Of a stretch of DNA of 64,000 bases, positions 15,682 through 26,142 are shown in pieces. The position numbers were made by a program, and so were the translations under genes. A model generated the notes under the pieces. The model was not told the DNA's origin and ran no database searches. It was given only the letters and a program-made list of their open reading frames with translations. Origin of the DNA: Rhodothalassium salexigens DSM 2132 (GTDB lineage Bacteria; Pseudomonadota; Alphaproteobacteria; Sphingomonadales; Rhodothalassiaceae); contig NZ_SLXO01000001.1 in the NCBI RefSeq assembly GCF_004341375.1, positions 124,001-188,000 of the forward strand. Reading direction: 5' to 3'. Positions within the stretch are counted from its first letter, which is position 1, and each line of letters begins with the position of its first letter.

Positions 15682-17475
15682 GTGCACGCCTATCGCACCC
15701 ATACCTGCGCCGAGCTGACCAAATCCCATGTGGACGCTGCCGTGCGTCTGTCCGGCTGGGTGCACCGCAAGCGCGACCACGGCAATCTGTTGTTCGTGGA
15801 CCTGCGCGACCATTACGGCATCACCCAGTGCGTGCTCGACGTGGACGCCGACGCCTTCAAGGCGGTCGAGGCGATCCGCTCGGAAAGCGTGGTGACGATC
15901 ACCGGCAAGGTGGTCGCGCGCTCACCCGAGACCGTGAACGCCGACCTGCCCACCGGCGAGATCGAAGTGTGGATCAAGGATTTCGAGGTCCAGTCGGCAA
16001 CCGGCGACCTGCCCATGCCGGTGTTCGGAGAACAGGAATACCCCGAAGACATCCGCCTGCGGCACCGCTATCTCGACCTGCGCCGCGAGACCATGCACAA
16101 GAACATCGTGCTGCGCAGCCAGATCATCCGCTCGATCCGCCGGCGCATGGAAGACCAGGGCTTCATGGAATTCCAGACGCCGATCCTGACCGCGTCGAGC
16201 CCGGAAGGGGCGCGCGACTTCCTGGTGCCGAGCCGGCTGCACCCGGGCAAGTTCTATGCGCTGCCCCAGGCGCCGCAGCAGTTCAAGCAGCTGATCATGG
16301 TGTCGGGCTTCGACCGCTATTTCCAGATCGCGCCGTGCTTCCGCGACGAGGACGCGCGCGCCGACCGCAGCCCGGGCGAGTTCTACCAGCTCGACGTGGA
16401 AATGGCCTTCGTCACCCAAGACGATGTGTTCGCGGCCATCGAGCCGGTGATGGCGGGGCTGTTCAAGGAGTTCACCGACCGGCCGGTGACCGACACGCCG
16501 TTCCCGCGCATTCCCTATCGCGAGGCGATGCTGAAATACGGCACCGACAAGCCCGATCTGCGTAACCCGCTGGTCATCGAGGACGTGACCGAGGTGTTCC
16601 GCGACGGCGGCTTCGGCCTGTTCGCCAAGCTGATCGACAAGGGCGCGGTGGTGCGCGCGATCCCGGCGCCGGGTGCGGGCGCCAACCCGCGCAGCTTCTT
16701 CGACAAGATGAACGATTGGGCGCGCAGCGAGGGCCATGCGGGCCTCGGCTACATCAATATCAAGGACGGCGTGCCGGGCGGCCCGATTGCCAAGAATCTG
16801 GGCGAGGAACGCCTGGCCCAACTGCGCGAGCAGATGGGGCTTGGGGACAATGACGGGGTGTTCTTCGCCGCCGGCGCCGAGGCCGACGCCGCCGCCCTTG
16901 CCGGTGCCGCGCGCACCAAGGTGGGCGAGGATCTGGGCCTGATCGACGCGGAGCGCTATGCGTTCTGCTGGATCGTCGACTTTCCCATGTACGAGTACGA
17001 CCCCGACACCAAGACGCTCGACTTCAGCCACAACCCGTTCTCAATGCCGCAAGGCGGGCTCGACGCGCTGGAAACCAAAGACCCGCTCGATATCCTGGCC
17101 TATCAGTACGACATCGTCTGCAATGGCATCGAGCTCAGCTCGGGCGCGATCCGGAACCACCGGCCCGACATCATGTACAAGGCGTTCGAGATCGCCGGTT
17201 ATAGCCCTGAGGTGCTCGAAGAGCGCTTCTCGGGCATGCTCAACGCGTTCAAGTGCGGCGCGCCGCCCCACGGCGGCATCGCGCCCGGCGTCGACCGGAT
17301 CGTCATGCTGCTCGCCGACGAGCCCAATATCCGCGAGGTGATCCTGTTCCCGATGAACCAGCGTGCGGAAGACCTGATGATGGGCGCGCCCAACACGGTC
17401 GACCTCAAGCACCTGCGCGAACTGCACATCCGCGTGGTCGAGCCGCCGAAGAAGACGGCGGCGCCGAGCGAATAA
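15682..17475 (+). CDS. aspS: Aspartyl-tRNA synthetase
   Basis: This 597-residue class II synthetase charges tRNA(Asp). The N-terminal OB-fold anticodon domain (about 1-105) begins [13 protein letters not shown] and contains [19 protein letters not shown]. Motif 2 ([10 protein letters not shown]) and motif 3 (GVDRIVMLL) are intact, with a bacterial GAD insertion between. A GTG start at 15682 is chosen because AGGAGAGAG precedes it and the encoded N terminus matches family members. Whether it is discriminating or also charges tRNA(Asn) cannot be decided from this window. Confidence 0.96.
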   Translation: MHAYRTHTCAELTKSHVDAAVRLSGWVHRKRDHGNLLFVDLRDHYGITQCVLDVDADAFKAVEAIRSESVVTITGKVVARSPETVNADLPTGEIEVWIKDFEVQSATGDLPMPVFGEQEYPEDIRLRHRYLDLRRETMHKNIVLRSQIIRSIRRRMEDQGFMEFQTPILTASSPEGARDFLVPSRLHPGKFYALPQAPQQFKQLIMVSGFDRYFQIAPCFRDEDARADRSPGEFYQLDVEMAFVTQDDVFAAIEPVMAGLFKEFTDRPVTDTPFPRIPYREAMLKYGTDKPDLRNPLVIEDVTEVFRDGGFGLFAKLIDKGAVVRAIPAPGAGANPRSFFDKMNDWARSEGHAGLGYINIKDGVPGGPIAKNLGEERLAQLREQMGLGDNDGVFFAAGAEADAAALAGAARTKVGEDLGLIDAERYAFCWIVDFPMYEYDPDTKTLDFSHNPFSMPQGGLDALETKDPLDILAYQYDIVCNGIELSSGAIRNHRPDIMYKAFEIAGYSPEVLEERFSGMLNAFKCGAPPHGGIAPGVDRIVMLLADEPNIREVILFPMNQRAEDLMMGAPNTVDLKHLRELHIRVVEPPKKTAAPSE

Positions 17476-17514
17476 GGCCGCGACCGACCGCCGCCGGCGT
17501 ATCGAGGCGAACCG

Positions 17515-18201
17515 ATGGCCCGCTTTCGCACCTTCGAGCCGCGCCCGTCGAAGGCCCTGATCTGGGCCTATCGCGGCTGGCTCGCCCTGGCGCTCGGCTA
17601 TTGCCTGGCCAATGTCTGGCTGCCGATCGTCTGGGCGCAGGGGGCGGGGCAGGGGCTGTGGCTCGTGGGCCTGTTTCTGGCCCTGTCCATGCTGTTGACC
17701 GCGCTCGCCGCGCGGTCGGTCGGCCTCGCCGTGCGCGGCGCGGTGATCGTGGTGCTGGGCTTCTTCGCCCTCGGGCCGCAGGAGGGCGCGCCGGTGGTCT
17801 CCGCCGGGCTGCGTCTGCTGAGCAACCAGGGGGTCTATGAAGAGGCGCTCGCCGCCCACGCCTTGGGCGCGCCGGTGCGCTGCGATTGCCTGTTCACCAA
17901 CGCCGCCGGCGCGCCGGTGGCGGCGTTTCGCTGGCGGCGCGGGTTCGGCGCCTGGGACGGCATCGCCCACGACCCCGACCGGGCGTTGACCGCCGCGCCG
18001 ATCCGGCGCCTCCGCGACCGCGCCGCCAATCCCGGCGACCAAGCCGGCCCTGGCGAAGAGGGCGGGACGCCGGCAGCGAGCCAGGCACCGGCCAGCCCGC
18101 TCGGCGGGGCGCTGCTGGCGGTGCGGCCGGTCTTTGGGCCCTGGGTCTATGTGGTCGTCGCCCGCGACCGGCAGCCCGCAGGCGGGGCTGTCAAACCTTG
18201 A
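17515..18201 (+). CDS. Uncharacterised membrane protein
   Basis: This 228-residue protein has two to three hydrophobic helices within the first 95 residues, then a soluble region with a Cys pair (RCDCLF) and a Pro/Ala/Gly-rich disordered stretch before a final hydrophobic segment near GPWVYVVVARD. I do not recognise a family. It follows aspS by 39 bases on the same strand and may be cotranscribed. Codon use matches its neighbours, so it is likely a real gene, though lineage-specific. Confidence 0.6.
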   Translation: MARFRTFEPRPSKALIWAYRGWLALALGYCLANVWLPIVWAQGAGQGLWLVGLFLALSMLLTALAARSVGLAVRGAVIVVLGFFALGPQEGAPVVSAGLRLLSNQGVYEEALAAHALGAPVRCDCLFTNAAGAPVAAFRWRRGFGAWDGIAHDPDRALTAAPIRRLRDRAANPGDQAGPGEEGGTPAASQAPASPLGGALLAVRPVFGPWVYVVVARDRQPAGGAVKP

Positions 18202-18258
18202 GGCCGGCGCGTGTCGCCGCTAGACTTTCAGTTATCCAGCCAAGACGGGGAAACCACC

Positions 18259-18543
18259 ATGGACCCATTGACGGTGTCTTCCGAAACCGTGGAGTCGTTC
18301 CACCAGACGCCCATCGGCGGCATGGTCTGGTGCGCGGATGTGGTCGCCTTGTTGTTTGGTCCGGCAGCCTTCGCCCGCGATCATCACGACGGCGGCAGCG
18401 GCGGCCATATGGGCGGCGGGCTAGGCCATGTGGGTGGCTTTTTGATGGGGCATTGGTTGTGGCTGATCATCCTGGCGCTGTTGCTGTGGGTGGTGGTGGC
18501 GCTGGTCGGCCGCGGACGCCGGGACACGCGCGGCCAGGACTGA
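18259..18543 (+). CDS. Small Gly/His-rich membrane protein
   Basis: This 94-residue reading has a hydrophobic patch near residues 20-35, a Gly/His-rich linker (RDHHDGGSGGHMGGGLGHVG) and one strong membrane helix followed by an Arg-rich tail. It resembles short SHOCT-like or YtxH-like single-helix proteins but matches none that I can name. The ATG at 18259 follows a weak GGGG site; an upstream GTG at 18211 is possible. Function unknown. Confidence 0.5.
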   Translation: MDPLTVSSETVESFHQTPIGGMVWCADVVALLFGPAAFARDHHDGGSGGHMGGGLGHVGGFLMGHWLWLIILALLLWVVVALVGRGRRDTRGQD

Positions 18544-18580
18544 CCGCGGTCCGGGGCCGGGGCTGACCCGGCGCCGGCCG

Positions 18581-18641
18581 CCCGATCCGAAGCGGGCCTG
18601 ACCCGCCGGTCGCCCGATCCGAAGGGGGCCCCGATCCGAAG
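18581..18641. repeat. Three copies of CCCGATCCGAAG upstream of dnaE
   Basis: The 12-mer occurs at 18581-18592, 18613-18624 and 18630-18641, followed by a degenerate copy (CCCCGAAGG). It occupies the intergenic space 60-120 bases upstream of the dnaE start. It could be a local slippage repeat or a leader element; no function is known to me. Confidence 0.55.
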
Positions 18642-18700
18642 GCAGCCCCGCCCCGAAGGAGGGGCCGCGCGCCGTCCGTCCAGCCAAGGTCCTGCCCGCC

Positions 18701-21700
18701 ATGTCGCAATCGTCGCCCACCGTGCCCCAATCAGCAGCCCATGCCGGGTTCGTGCATCTGCGCGTGCACACCGCCTTTTCGCTTTCCGAAGGGGCGATCC
18801 CGATCAAGGCGCTGGCCGAGGCGGTGACCGCCGACGCCCAGCCCGCCGTGGCGATCACCGATACCAACAATCTGTTCGGCGCGCTGGCGTTTTCCCAGAC
18901 CATGGCGGGCAAAGGCGTGCAGCCGATCCTGGGTGTCACCCTCGGCCTGGAAAACCCGCAGATCGCGCCCGACCGCCACGGCCGCAAGCCGGCGCCCGAC
19001 CCGCTGGTGCTGCTGGTCCAGAACCAGGTCGGCTATCGCAATCTGATGAAACTGGTGTCCAAGGCGCACCTGGACAGCGGCGACATGGACCCCGCGCACA
19101 TCGCGCTTAGCGATCTCGACGGTCTGACCGCCGGCTTGATCGCGCTCACCGGCGGCGCGGCGGGGCCGGTGGGCCACCTGTTGCAGCAGGGCCAGGACGT
19201 CAAGGCCGAGCGGCTGTTGCTCGACCTGGCGCACCATTTCCCCGGTCGGCTGTATGTGGAGATCCAGCGCCACGGCCTGGCCTGCGAGGCGGCGACCGAA
19301 GAACGCTTCATCGAGTTGGCCTATGCCCATGACCTGCCGCTGGTGGCCACCAACCAGGCGTTCTTCCCCGACGCCGAGATGTACGACGCCCACGACACCC
19401 TGCTGTGCATCGCCGAGGGGCGCTATCTGCGCGAGACCGAACGGCGCCGGCTGACCCCCGACCACCGGCTGAAGACCGCGCGCGAGATGCGCCTGTTGTT
19501 CGCCGACCTGCCCGAGGCGGTGGACAACACGCTGGTGATCGCCCGGCGCTGCGCCTTCAAGGTGGCGCCGATCGACCCGATCCTGCCCAACTTCACCGAG
19601 GGCCAGGGCATTTCCGAGGCCGACATGCTGCGCAGCGAGGCCGAGGAGGGCCTGCGCCTGCGCCTCGCCACCCATGTGTTCACCGACGACATGGACGAGC
19701 CGGCGCGCGCGGCCGCCGCCAAACCCTATTGGGAGCGCCTGGAGCACGAGCTCAAGATCATCAACCAGATGGGCTTTCCGGGCTACTTCCTGATCGTCGC
19801 CGACTTCATCCAGTGGGCCAAGGACAATGGCATCCCGGTGGGGCCCGGGCGCGGCTCGGGGGCCGGCTCGCTGGTTGCCTTTTCGTTGCGCATCACCGAT
19901 CTGGACCCGCTGCGTTTCACCTTGCTGTTCGAACGGTTCCTGAACCCCGAGCGCGTGTCGATGCCTGACTTCGACGTGGACTTCTGCCAGGACAAGCGCG
20001 AGCGGGTGATCCACTATGTGCAGGAGAAATACGGCCGCGACCGGGTCGCGCAGATCATCACCTTCGGGAAGTTCCAGGCCCGGATGATCCTGCGCGATGT
20101 GGGCCGGGTCGCCGAACAGGCGTACCGCGAGACCGACAAGCTGTGCAAGATGGTGCCCAACAACCCGGCCAATCCGGTGACCTTGCAAGAGGCCATCGAC
20201 ACCGAGCCGCGGCTGGCCGAGGCGATCCGCACGGACGAACAGACCCGGCTGATCGTCGACCGGGCGCTCAAGCTCGAAGGGCTCTACCGCCACGCCTCGA
20301 CCCACGCCGCCGGGGTGGTGATCGGCGACCGGCCGCTCGACGAGCTGGTGCCGCTCTACCGCGACCCGCGCTCCGACATGCCGGTGACCCAGTTCGACAT
20401 GAAGTGGGTCGAACAGGCGGGCCTGGTCAAGTTCGACTTTCTCGGCCTCAAGACGCTGACCGTGCTGGCCCGGGCGGTCGATTACATCGCCGAACGCGGC
20501 ATCAAGGTGGACCTGGATACCGTCCCGCTCGACGACCCGGCCAGCTTCGCCATGCTGTCGGCGGGCGACAGCGCCGGCGTGTTCCAGCTTGAAAGCACCG
20601 GCATGCGCAAGGTGCTCAAGGGGCTCAAGCCCGACAAGTTCGAGGATATCATCGCCATCGTGGCGCTTTATCGGCCCGGGCCGATGGACAATATCCCCAC
20701 CTATATCGAGCGCAAGCACGGCCGCGAGGTGGTCGAATACCCCCATGAGATGATCGCCCAGGTGCTCGAAGAGACCTATGGGGTGCCGATCTATCAGGAA
20801 CAGGTGATGCAGATCGCCCAGGTCATGGCCGGCTATACGCTGGGCCAGGCCGACCTGCTGCGCCGCGCCATGGGCAAGAAAAAAGCCGAAGAGATGGACA
20901 AACAGCGCCAGATCTTCGTCGCCGGGGCGGCCGAGCGCGACGTGCCCGAGAAGAAGGCGCACGAGATCTTCGACCTGTTGGCCAAGTTCGCGGGCTATGG
21001 CTTCAACAAATCGCACGCCGCCGCCTATGCGCTGGTCTCGTACCACACCGCCTATCTCAAGGCCAATTACCCGGTCGAGTTCATGGCCGCGATCATGTCG
21101 CTCGACCTCAACAATACCGACAAGCTGGGCCAGTTCCGCGACGACGTGCGCCAGATGGGCATCGAGCTCAAGGGCCCCGACATCAACAAGTCCGGCCGCC
21201 ACTTCCGGGTCGAGCCGGTCGACGACGCGATGGACGCCGACGACCCGCGCGCGGGCCTCGGGATTCGCTACGCGCTCGCCGCCATCAAGGGCGTGGGCGA
21301 GAAGGCGGTCGAACAGATCGTCGCCGAACGGCGCGCCAACGGGGCCTATAAGGACCTGTTCGACTTCGCCGAGCGGGTCGACCCCAAGCTGATGAACCGC
21401 CGGCAGTTGGAACAACTGGCCGCCGCCGGCGCCTTCGACAGCCTGAACGCCAACCGCGCGCAGGTTGCCGCCAGCGCCGAGATGCTCATGCGCCACGCCG
21501 CCGACGCGGCCGAACGGCGCAGCTCGGCGCAGGTCAACCTGTTCGGCGAGGCCGCCGACGACAGCCGGCCGCCCTTGCCCGACATGCAGCCCTGGCTGCC
21601 CATGGACCAGTTGACCTACGAACTCGGCGCGATCGGCTTTCACCTGTCGGCCCATCCGCTCGACAGTTATGACGAAGCGGTGCGCAGGCTCGACGCGGTG

Positions 21701-22225
21701 GCGGCGGAGGATGTGCTCGCCGGCAAGGTGCAGGGCGAGACGCTGCCCATGGTCGGCGCCATCGTCGACTTCGCCCAGCGCAAGAGCCGCAAGGGCAAGC
21801 CGTTCGGCATTCTGACCCTGTCGGACCGGACGGCGAAGTATGAGGTGATGGTGTTCTCCGACATGCTCGACGGCGCGCGCACCCTGGCCGAAGCCGGGGC
21901 GCCGTTGCTCGCCAAGGTCGAGACCCGGCGGCGCGAGGATGACGACATGGTGCGCCTGAGCGCCAAGGCGTTGCAGCCGCTCGACGACGCCATCGCGCAG
22001 AAGGCCGCGACCTTGAAGGTCTATCTGACCGAGACCGACCCCCTGGCCAATCTGGCCGAGTTGTTGGGCCGCTATCGCGGCGGCCGCGGCAAGGTGCAGT
22101 TGATCCTCGGGCTCGACGGTCAGCGCGAAGCCGAACTGGAACTGGACGGCGGCTATAAGATCGCGCCACCCTTGCGCCAGGCGCTGGCTCATATGCGCGG
22201 CGTCGTGGAAGTGGAGGAGGTCTGA
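18701..22225 (+). CDS. dnaE: DNA polymerase III alpha subunit
   Basis: This 1174-residue protein is the replicative polymerase subunit. Domains in order are PHP (about 15-285, opening FVHLRVHTAFSLSEGAIP), the polymerase palm with GPGRGSGAGSLVAF and the catalytic PDFDVDFCQ near residue 423, a third acidic site in KFDFLGLKT near 578, fingers, a helix-hairpin-helix region (IKGVGEKAVEQIV) and a C-terminal OB fold (VGAIVDFAQRKSRKGKPFGI). Length matches DnaE1. It is followed after 5 bases by a NUDIX gene, so the two are probably one transcript. Confidence 0.97.
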   Translation: MSQSSPTVPQSAAHAGFVHLRVHTAFSLSEGAIPIKALAEAVTADAQPAVAITDTNNLFGALAFSQTMAGKGVQPILGVTLGLENPQIAPDRHGRKPAPDPLVLLVQNQVGYRNLMKLVSKAHLDSGDMDPAHIALSDLDGLTAGLIALTGGAAGPVGHLLQQGQDVKAERLLLDLAHHFPGRLYVEIQRHGLACEAATEERFIELAYAHDLPLVATNQAFFPDAEMYDAHDTLLCIAEGRYLRETERRRLTPDHRLKTAREMRLLFADLPEAVDNTLVIARRCAFKVAPIDPILPNFTEGQGISEADMLRSEAEEGLRLRLATHVFTDDMDEPARAAAAKPYWERLEHELKIINQMGFPGYFLIVADFIQWAKDNGIPVGPGRGSGAGSLVAFSLRITDLDPLRFTLLFERFLNPERVSMPDFDVDFCQDKRERVIHYVQEKYGRDRVAQIITFGKFQARMILRDVGRVAEQAYRETDKLCKMVPNNPANPVTLQEAIDTEPRLAEAIRTDEQTRLIVDRALKLEGLYRHASTHAAGVVIGDRPLDELVPLYRDPRSDMPVTQFDMKWVEQAGLVKFDFLGLKTLTVLARAVDYIAERGIKVDLDTVPLDDPASFAMLSAGDSAGVFQLESTGMRKVLKGLKPDKFEDIIAIVALYRPGPMDNIPTYIERKHGREVVEYPHEMIAQVLEETYGVPIYQEQVMQIAQVMAGYTLGQADLLRRAMGKKKAEEMDKQRQIFVAGAAERDVPEKKAHEIFDLLAKFAGYGFNKSHAAAYALVSYHTAYLKANYPVEFMAAIMSLDLNNTDKLGQFRDDVRQMGIELKGPDINKSGRHFRVEPVDDAMDADDPRAGLGIRYALAAIKGVGEKAVEQIVAERRANGAYKDLFDFAERVDPKLMNRRQLEQLAAAGAFDSLNANRAQVAASAEMLMRHAADAAERRSSAQVNLFGEAADDSRPPLPDMQPWLPMDQLTYELGAIGFHLSAHPLDSYDEAVRRLDAVAAEDVLAGKVQGETLPMVGAIVDFAQRKSRKGKPFGILTLSDRTAKYEVMVFSDMLDGARTLAEAGAPLLAKVETRRREDDDMVRLSAKALQPLDDAIAQKAATLKVYLTETDPLANLAELLGRYRGGRGKVQLILGLDGQREAELELDGGYKIAPPLRQALAHMRGVVEVEEV

Positions 22226-22230
22226 GACCC

Positions 22231-23115
22231 ATGGCGATGTCGGCGGTATCGGGACAGGACGGGCGGCCCACGGTTGAGACCGATCCGGAGGCGGAGCCCA
22301 AGAGCGGAGCGACAACCGGGCGGGCAGCCGGGCAGGTGGCAGGGCCGGTCCCGGCGCTGCCGGCTGCCTCGCTTCTGGTGGTGCGCGACGGGCCGGCGGG
22401 GCTGGAGGTGCTGATGCAGACGCGCGCCGCCGGGCTGTCGTTCGCCGGCGGACTGATGGTGTTCCCCGGCGGCCGGGTCGACCGCTTCGACGGGCCGGGC
22501 ATCGAAGGCTTTCGCCGCGGTGGCGTGCGTGAGCTGTTCGAGGAGACCGGCCTTCTGCTCGCCCGCCCGCGCGGCGCCCAGGCGCCGGTGGGCGAGGCGC
22601 GGCGGCGCCAGGTGGCCCGGCGCTACCGCGACCGGGTCAGCCGCAAGCCCGGCCTGTGGCGGCACATGCTGCGCCGGGAAGGGCTGGTGGAGGGGTGTGC
22701 CACCGGTCTGGGCGATCTGGTGGCGTTCGCCCATTGGATCACTCCTGAGCCGGTGCCCAAGCGCTTCGACACCCGGTTCTTTCTGGTCCGGGCGCCACGC
22801 GGCCAGCGCTCCAGTCCCGACGGCGCCGAGGCGGTCGCCTTGCAGTGGCTGAGCCCGCACCGTCTGCTCGACGCCTGGGCGCGCGAGGAGGCATTGCTCA
22901 TGTTCCCGACCCGGCTGATCCTGACCAAGCTGGCGCGCGCGCGCACCGTGGCCGAGGCCTTGGGCCTGGCGCGCGCCAGCGTCGACGCGGCGATCCTGCC
23001 CAAGGTGATCTCACGCGACGGCCGGCGCACCGTGACCATCCCGGCCGACGCCGGCTATGGCGTCACCGAGGCCAGCCATCTGGACGCCGAATTGCGCGTC
23101 CGCCGGCGCTGGTGA
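22231..23115 (+). CDS. NUDIX hydrolase, NUDT19-like
   Basis: This 294-residue protein has a NUDIX helix RELFEETG at 100-107 preceded by FPGGRVD with an expanded spacer, the arrangement seen in NUDT19/acyl-CoA diphosphatase-type members. The downstream TPEPVPKRFDTRFFLV is also typical of that group. It likely hydrolyses a nucleoside diphosphate linked to another moiety, possibly a CoA derivative; the substrate is not determined by sequence. It has a disordered N terminus of about 40 residues. It lies 5 bases after dnaE. Confidence 0.83.
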   Translation: MAMSAVSGQDGRPTVETDPEAEPKSGATTGRAAGQVAGPVPALPAASLLVVRDGPAGLEVLMQTRAAGLSFAGGLMVFPGGRVDRFDGPGIEGFRRGGVRELFEETGLLLARPRGAQAPVGEARRRQVARRYRDRVSRKPGLWRHMLRREGLVEGCATGLGDLVAFAHWITPEPVPKRFDTRFFLVRAPRGQRSSPDGAEAVALQWLSPHRLLDAWAREEALLMFPTRLILTKLARARTVAEALGLARASVDAAILPKVISRDGRRTVTIPADAGYGVTEASHLDAELRVRRRW

Positions 23116-23280
23116 CGGCTGCGGCCGGCAGCCGCTCAGCCTAGGGGTCCGGTCGTCCCGTGCGCGTCCGGTCCGGCACCGGGGTTGTGTACCATCGGGA
23201 TCGCCGCCACTTAAGGCTTGCAAAGCGATCGGGCGACGGGTAAGACCGCGCCCGCGAAAGCAATCTCACACGCAGGGTTC

Positions 23281-23342
23281 GGGCCCGCCGGGGGAGACAT
23301 CCCCGTCCGGCCCCTCCGGTGTCCATGGGATCGACCCATGGA
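23281..23342 (+). promoter_or_regulatory. Two hairpins in the rpsB 5' leader
   Basis: The first element (23281-23313) pairs GGGCC with GGCCC outside and a six-pair GC stem inside. The second (arms 23322-23329 and 23335-23342, TCCATGGG with CCCATGGA) has a 5-base loop and ends 42 bases before the rpsB ATG. Neither has a U-run, so they look like a structured leader rather than terminators. rpsB leaders in other bacteria bind S2, so autogenous control is possible but unproven. Confidence 0.5.
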
Positions 23343-23384
23343 TCGCTAACCCTGCGGCGGATCAACCGGAAAAGGAGACAGGAT

Positions 23385-24188
23385 ATGGCCCTGCCCGACA
23401 TTTCCATGCGCCAGCTTCTGGAAGCCGGCGTGCACTTCGGCCACCAGACCCACCGTTGGAACCCGAAGATGGCGCCGTTCATCTTCGGCGATCGCAACCG
23501 CGTTCACATCATCGACCTGTCGCAGACCGTGCCGCTGTTCGACCGCGCGCTGCGCGAAATGCGCGACGTGGCCGCCAATGGCGGGCGCATTTTGTTCGTC
23601 GGCACCAAGCGCCAGGCCGCCCCGGTGATCGCCGAGACCGCGCAGCGTTGCGGCCAGTACTTCGTCAACCACCGCTGGCTCGGCGGCATGCTGACCAACT
23701 GGAAGACCATCTCGCACTCGATCCGCCGCCTGAAGACGCTGGACGAGCGCTTGGGCGAAAGCGAAACCGGTCTGACCAAGAAGGAACGGCTTGACCTGAC
23801 GCGCGAGCGCGACAAGTTGGAGTTGAGCCTGGGCGGCATTCGCGAGATGGGCGGTCTGCCCGACATGATCGTGGTCATCGACACCAACCGCGAAGATCTG
23901 GCGATCAAGGAAGCGCGCCGGCTGAACATCCCGGTGGTCGCGGTGGTCGACACCAACTGCGACCCCGACGGCATCACCTTCCCGGTGCCGGGCAATGACG
24001 ATGCCAGCCGGGCGATCCGGCTGTATTGCGACCTGATGGCGGCGGCGGTGCTCGACGGCCTGCAAGAGTCGCTGCGCGCGCAGGGCATTGACCTCGGCGA
24101 GACTGACGCGCCGGTGGCCGAAGAGGCGCTGGCGCCGTCGGACGCCGCGGGCGACGGCGCCGCGGCCGCGCCGGCCGACGCGTCCTGA
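23385..24188 (+). CDS. rpsB: 30S ribosomal protein S2
   Basis: This 267-residue protein is S2, which binds the head-body junction of the small subunit. It opens [20 protein letters not shown] and contains [14 protein letters not shown], both highly conserved. An acidic, Ala-rich C-terminal extension of about 25 residues is usual in alphaproteobacteria. The start follows AAGGAGACAGGAT. It precedes tsf by 117 bases, the standard order. Confidence 0.98.
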   Translation: MALPDISMRQLLEAGVHFGHQTHRWNPKMAPFIFGDRNRVHIIDLSQTVPLFDRALREMRDVAANGGRILFVGTKRQAAPVIAETAQRCGQYFVNHRWLGGMLTNWKTISHSIRRLKTLDERLGESETGLTKKERLDLTRERDKLELSLGGIREMGGLPDMIVVIDTNREDLAIKEARRLNIPVVAVVDTNCDPDGITFPVPGNDDASRAIRLYCDLMAAAVLDGLQESLRAQGIDLGETDAPVAEEALAPSDAAGDGAAAAPADAS

Positions 24189-24305
24189 TCGAACCACGGT
24201 CGGGGCGGTGCCCCGACCGTGCCGGAGCAAGCGGATTGAAGCGGTCGACCGGCTCGGCAGCGCTCAGGCGCGCGGCCGGCGGTCGAGACACAAGGACGAT
24301 TGAAG

Positions 24306-25238
24306 ATGGCTCAGATTACGGCGGCAATGGTGAAGAGCCTGCGCGAAAAGACCGGCGCGGGCATGATGGACTGCAAGAAGGCGCTGGCCGAAACCGACGG
24401 CGACGTGGACGCCGCGGTCGATTGGTTGCGCACCAAGGGGCTGTCGCAGGCGGCCAAGAAATCCGGGCGCGCGGCGGCCGAGGGCCTGGTGGGCCTGGCG
24501 GTTGACGGCACCCGGGGCGCGCTGGTCGAGGTCAATGCCGAGACCGACTTCGTGGCCCGCAACGAGCAGTTTCAGGGCTTCGTGGAAACCGTCGCCGGCC
24601 TGGCGCTGGCCGAGGGCGGCGACATGGACGGCTTGAAGGACAAGCCCTATCCGGGCAGCGACCGCACGCTGGGCGACGAGCTGACCCACCTGATCGCCAC
24701 CATCGGCGAGAACATGGAGCTGCGCCGCGCGGTGCGGGTCGAGGTGGCGCAGGGCGTCATCGGCAGCTATGTGCACGGCGCGGTCAAGGCCGGCACGCTC
24801 GGCAAGATCGGCGTGCTGGTGGCGCTGGAAGGCGACGCGGCCGAAGACAAGATGCAGGAGTTGGCCAAGCATATCGCCATGCATGTGGCGGCGACCAACC
24901 CGGCGTCGCTCGACGTGGCCGATCTCGACCCCGAACTGGTCGAGCGCGAAAAGCAGGTCCAGCGCGACAAGGCCGCCGACAGCGGCAAGCCCGCCGAGAT
25001 CATCGAGAAGATGATCGAAGGCCGGATGCGCAAATTCTACGAAGAGGTCTGCCTGATGAAGCAGATCTCGGTGGTCGACGGCGAGACCAAGATCGAAAAG
25101 CTGATCGAGCAGGCGGCCAAGGATGCCGGCGCGTCGATCACGCTCAAGGCCTATGTCCGCTACGAGCTGGGCGAGGGCAAAGAGAAGAAGGAAGACGATT
25201 TCGCCGCGGAAGTGGCGGCGGCTGCGGCCGGGTCCTGA
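24306..25238 (+). CDS. tsf: Elongation factor Ts
   Basis: This 310-residue protein is the nucleotide-exchange factor for EF-Tu. It has the N-terminal UBA-like part with [16 protein letters not shown], then the TDFVARN core motif that contacts EF-Tu and two repeated core subdomains. The ATG at 24306 is chosen over a TTG two codons upstream because AAGGA lies at proper distance. A strong terminator follows 21 bases after the stop. Confidence 0.98.
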   Translation: MAQITAAMVKSLREKTGAGMMDCKKALAETDGDVDAAVDWLRTKGLSQAAKKSGRAAAEGLVGLAVDGTRGALVEVNAETDFVARNEQFQGFVETVAGLALAEGGDMDGLKDKPYPGSDRTLGDELTHLIATIGENMELRRAVRVEVAQGVIGSYVHGAVKAGTLGKIGVLVALEGDAAEDKMQELAKHIAMHVAATNPASLDVADLDPELVEREKQVQRDKAADSGKPAEIIEKMIEGRMRKFYEEVCLMKQISVVDGETKIEKLIEQAAKDAGASITLKAYVRYELGEGKEKKEDDFAAEVAAAAAGS

Positions 25239-25259
25239 TCGCCCCGCCGGATCGTTCCG

Positions 25260-25289
25260 GGCCCGGTGACCTTGTCGCCGGGCCTTTTT
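25260..25289 (+). terminator. Intrinsic terminator after tsf
   Basis: An 11-pair GC-rich stem with one G-T pair (arms 25260-25270 and 25274-25284, loop CTT) is followed directly by TTTTT. It lies 21 bases after the tsf stop and separates rpsB-tsf from pyrH. Confidence 0.9.
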
Positions 25290-25410
25290 CATGGCTGACC
25301 CGCCCGCGGCCGGGTCGCAACCCGCTGTCTGGCGGGCGCGATTGAGTGTTGGCAAGCCGCGGAGAACCTGACTATTGTGCGCCACTTCTTGAGCCAGGGG
25401 GGCTAAGGCC

Positions 25411-26142
25411 ATGACCGAACCCGAACCGGTCCGACGCGTTCTGATCAAATTGTCCGGCGAGGCCCTGATGGGCGACCAGCAATATGGGATCAGTCCGGCG
25501 ACGGTGAACCGGGTGGCCGAGGAACTGATGGCCGCGCACGATGCCAATGTGGAGATTTGCGCCGTGGTCGGCGGCGGCAACATCTTTCGCGGCCTGGCCG
25601 CCGCCGCCAAGGGCTTCGACCGGGCGTCGGCGGATTATATGGGCATGCTGGCCACGGTGATGAACGCGCTCGCGGTTCAGAACGCGCTCGAAAAGCTCGG
25701 CGTACCGACCCGGGTGCAATCGGCGATCCATATGGAAAGCGTGTGCGAGCCCTATCTGCGCCGCCGGGCGATCCGGCATATGGAAAAGGGCCGCATCGTC
25801 ATCTTCGCCGCCGGCACCGGCAACCCGTTTTTCTCCACCGACACGGCCGCCGCCCTGCGCGCCGCCGAAATGGGCTGCCATGCGGTGTTCAAGGCGACCC
25901 AGGTGGACGGCGTCTATACCGCCGACCCCAAGACCGACCCGTCGGCCGAGCGCTATGAGCGGCTGACCTATATGGATGTCCTGCGCGACGACCTGAAGGT
26001 GATGGACGCCAGCGCCATCTCGCTGTGTCGCGAAAACGGGATTCCCATCTATGTGTTCTCCATCGAGGATCAGGGCGAACTCGGCCGGGTCCTGCGCGGT
26101 GAGGGGACTTGCACGATTATCGGAGAGGAAGTGGCAGCATGA
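25411..26142 (+). CDS. pyrH: Uridylate kinase
   Basis: This 243-residue amino-acid-kinase-fold enzyme phosphorylates UMP to [14 protein letters not shown] at the N terminus binds phosphate, [10 protein letters not shown] is the glycine-rich loop, and [20 protein letters not shown] carries the nucleotide-binding site. Its stop overlaps the frr start (ATGA), indicating coupling. Order pyrH-frr-uppS is standard. Confidence 0.97.
   Translation: MTEPEPVRRVLIKLSGEALMGDQQYGISPATVNRVAEELMAAHDANVEICAVVGGGNIFRGLAAAAKGFDRASADYMGMLATVMNALAVQNALEKLGVPTRVQSAIHMESVCEPYLRRRAIRHMEKGRIVIFAAGTGNPFFSTDTAAALRAAEMGCHAVFKATQVDGVYTADPKTDPSAERYERLTYMDVLRDDLKVMDASAISLCRENGIPIYVFSIEDQGELGRVLRGEGTCTIIGEEVAA

Noticed and set aside
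18731-22315. A very long open frame antisense to dnaE
   Set aside because: In high-GC DNA the reverse frames of a strongly coding gene stay open; the translation is rich in Arg, His, Gly and Gln with no domain, and dnaE itself is unambiguous.
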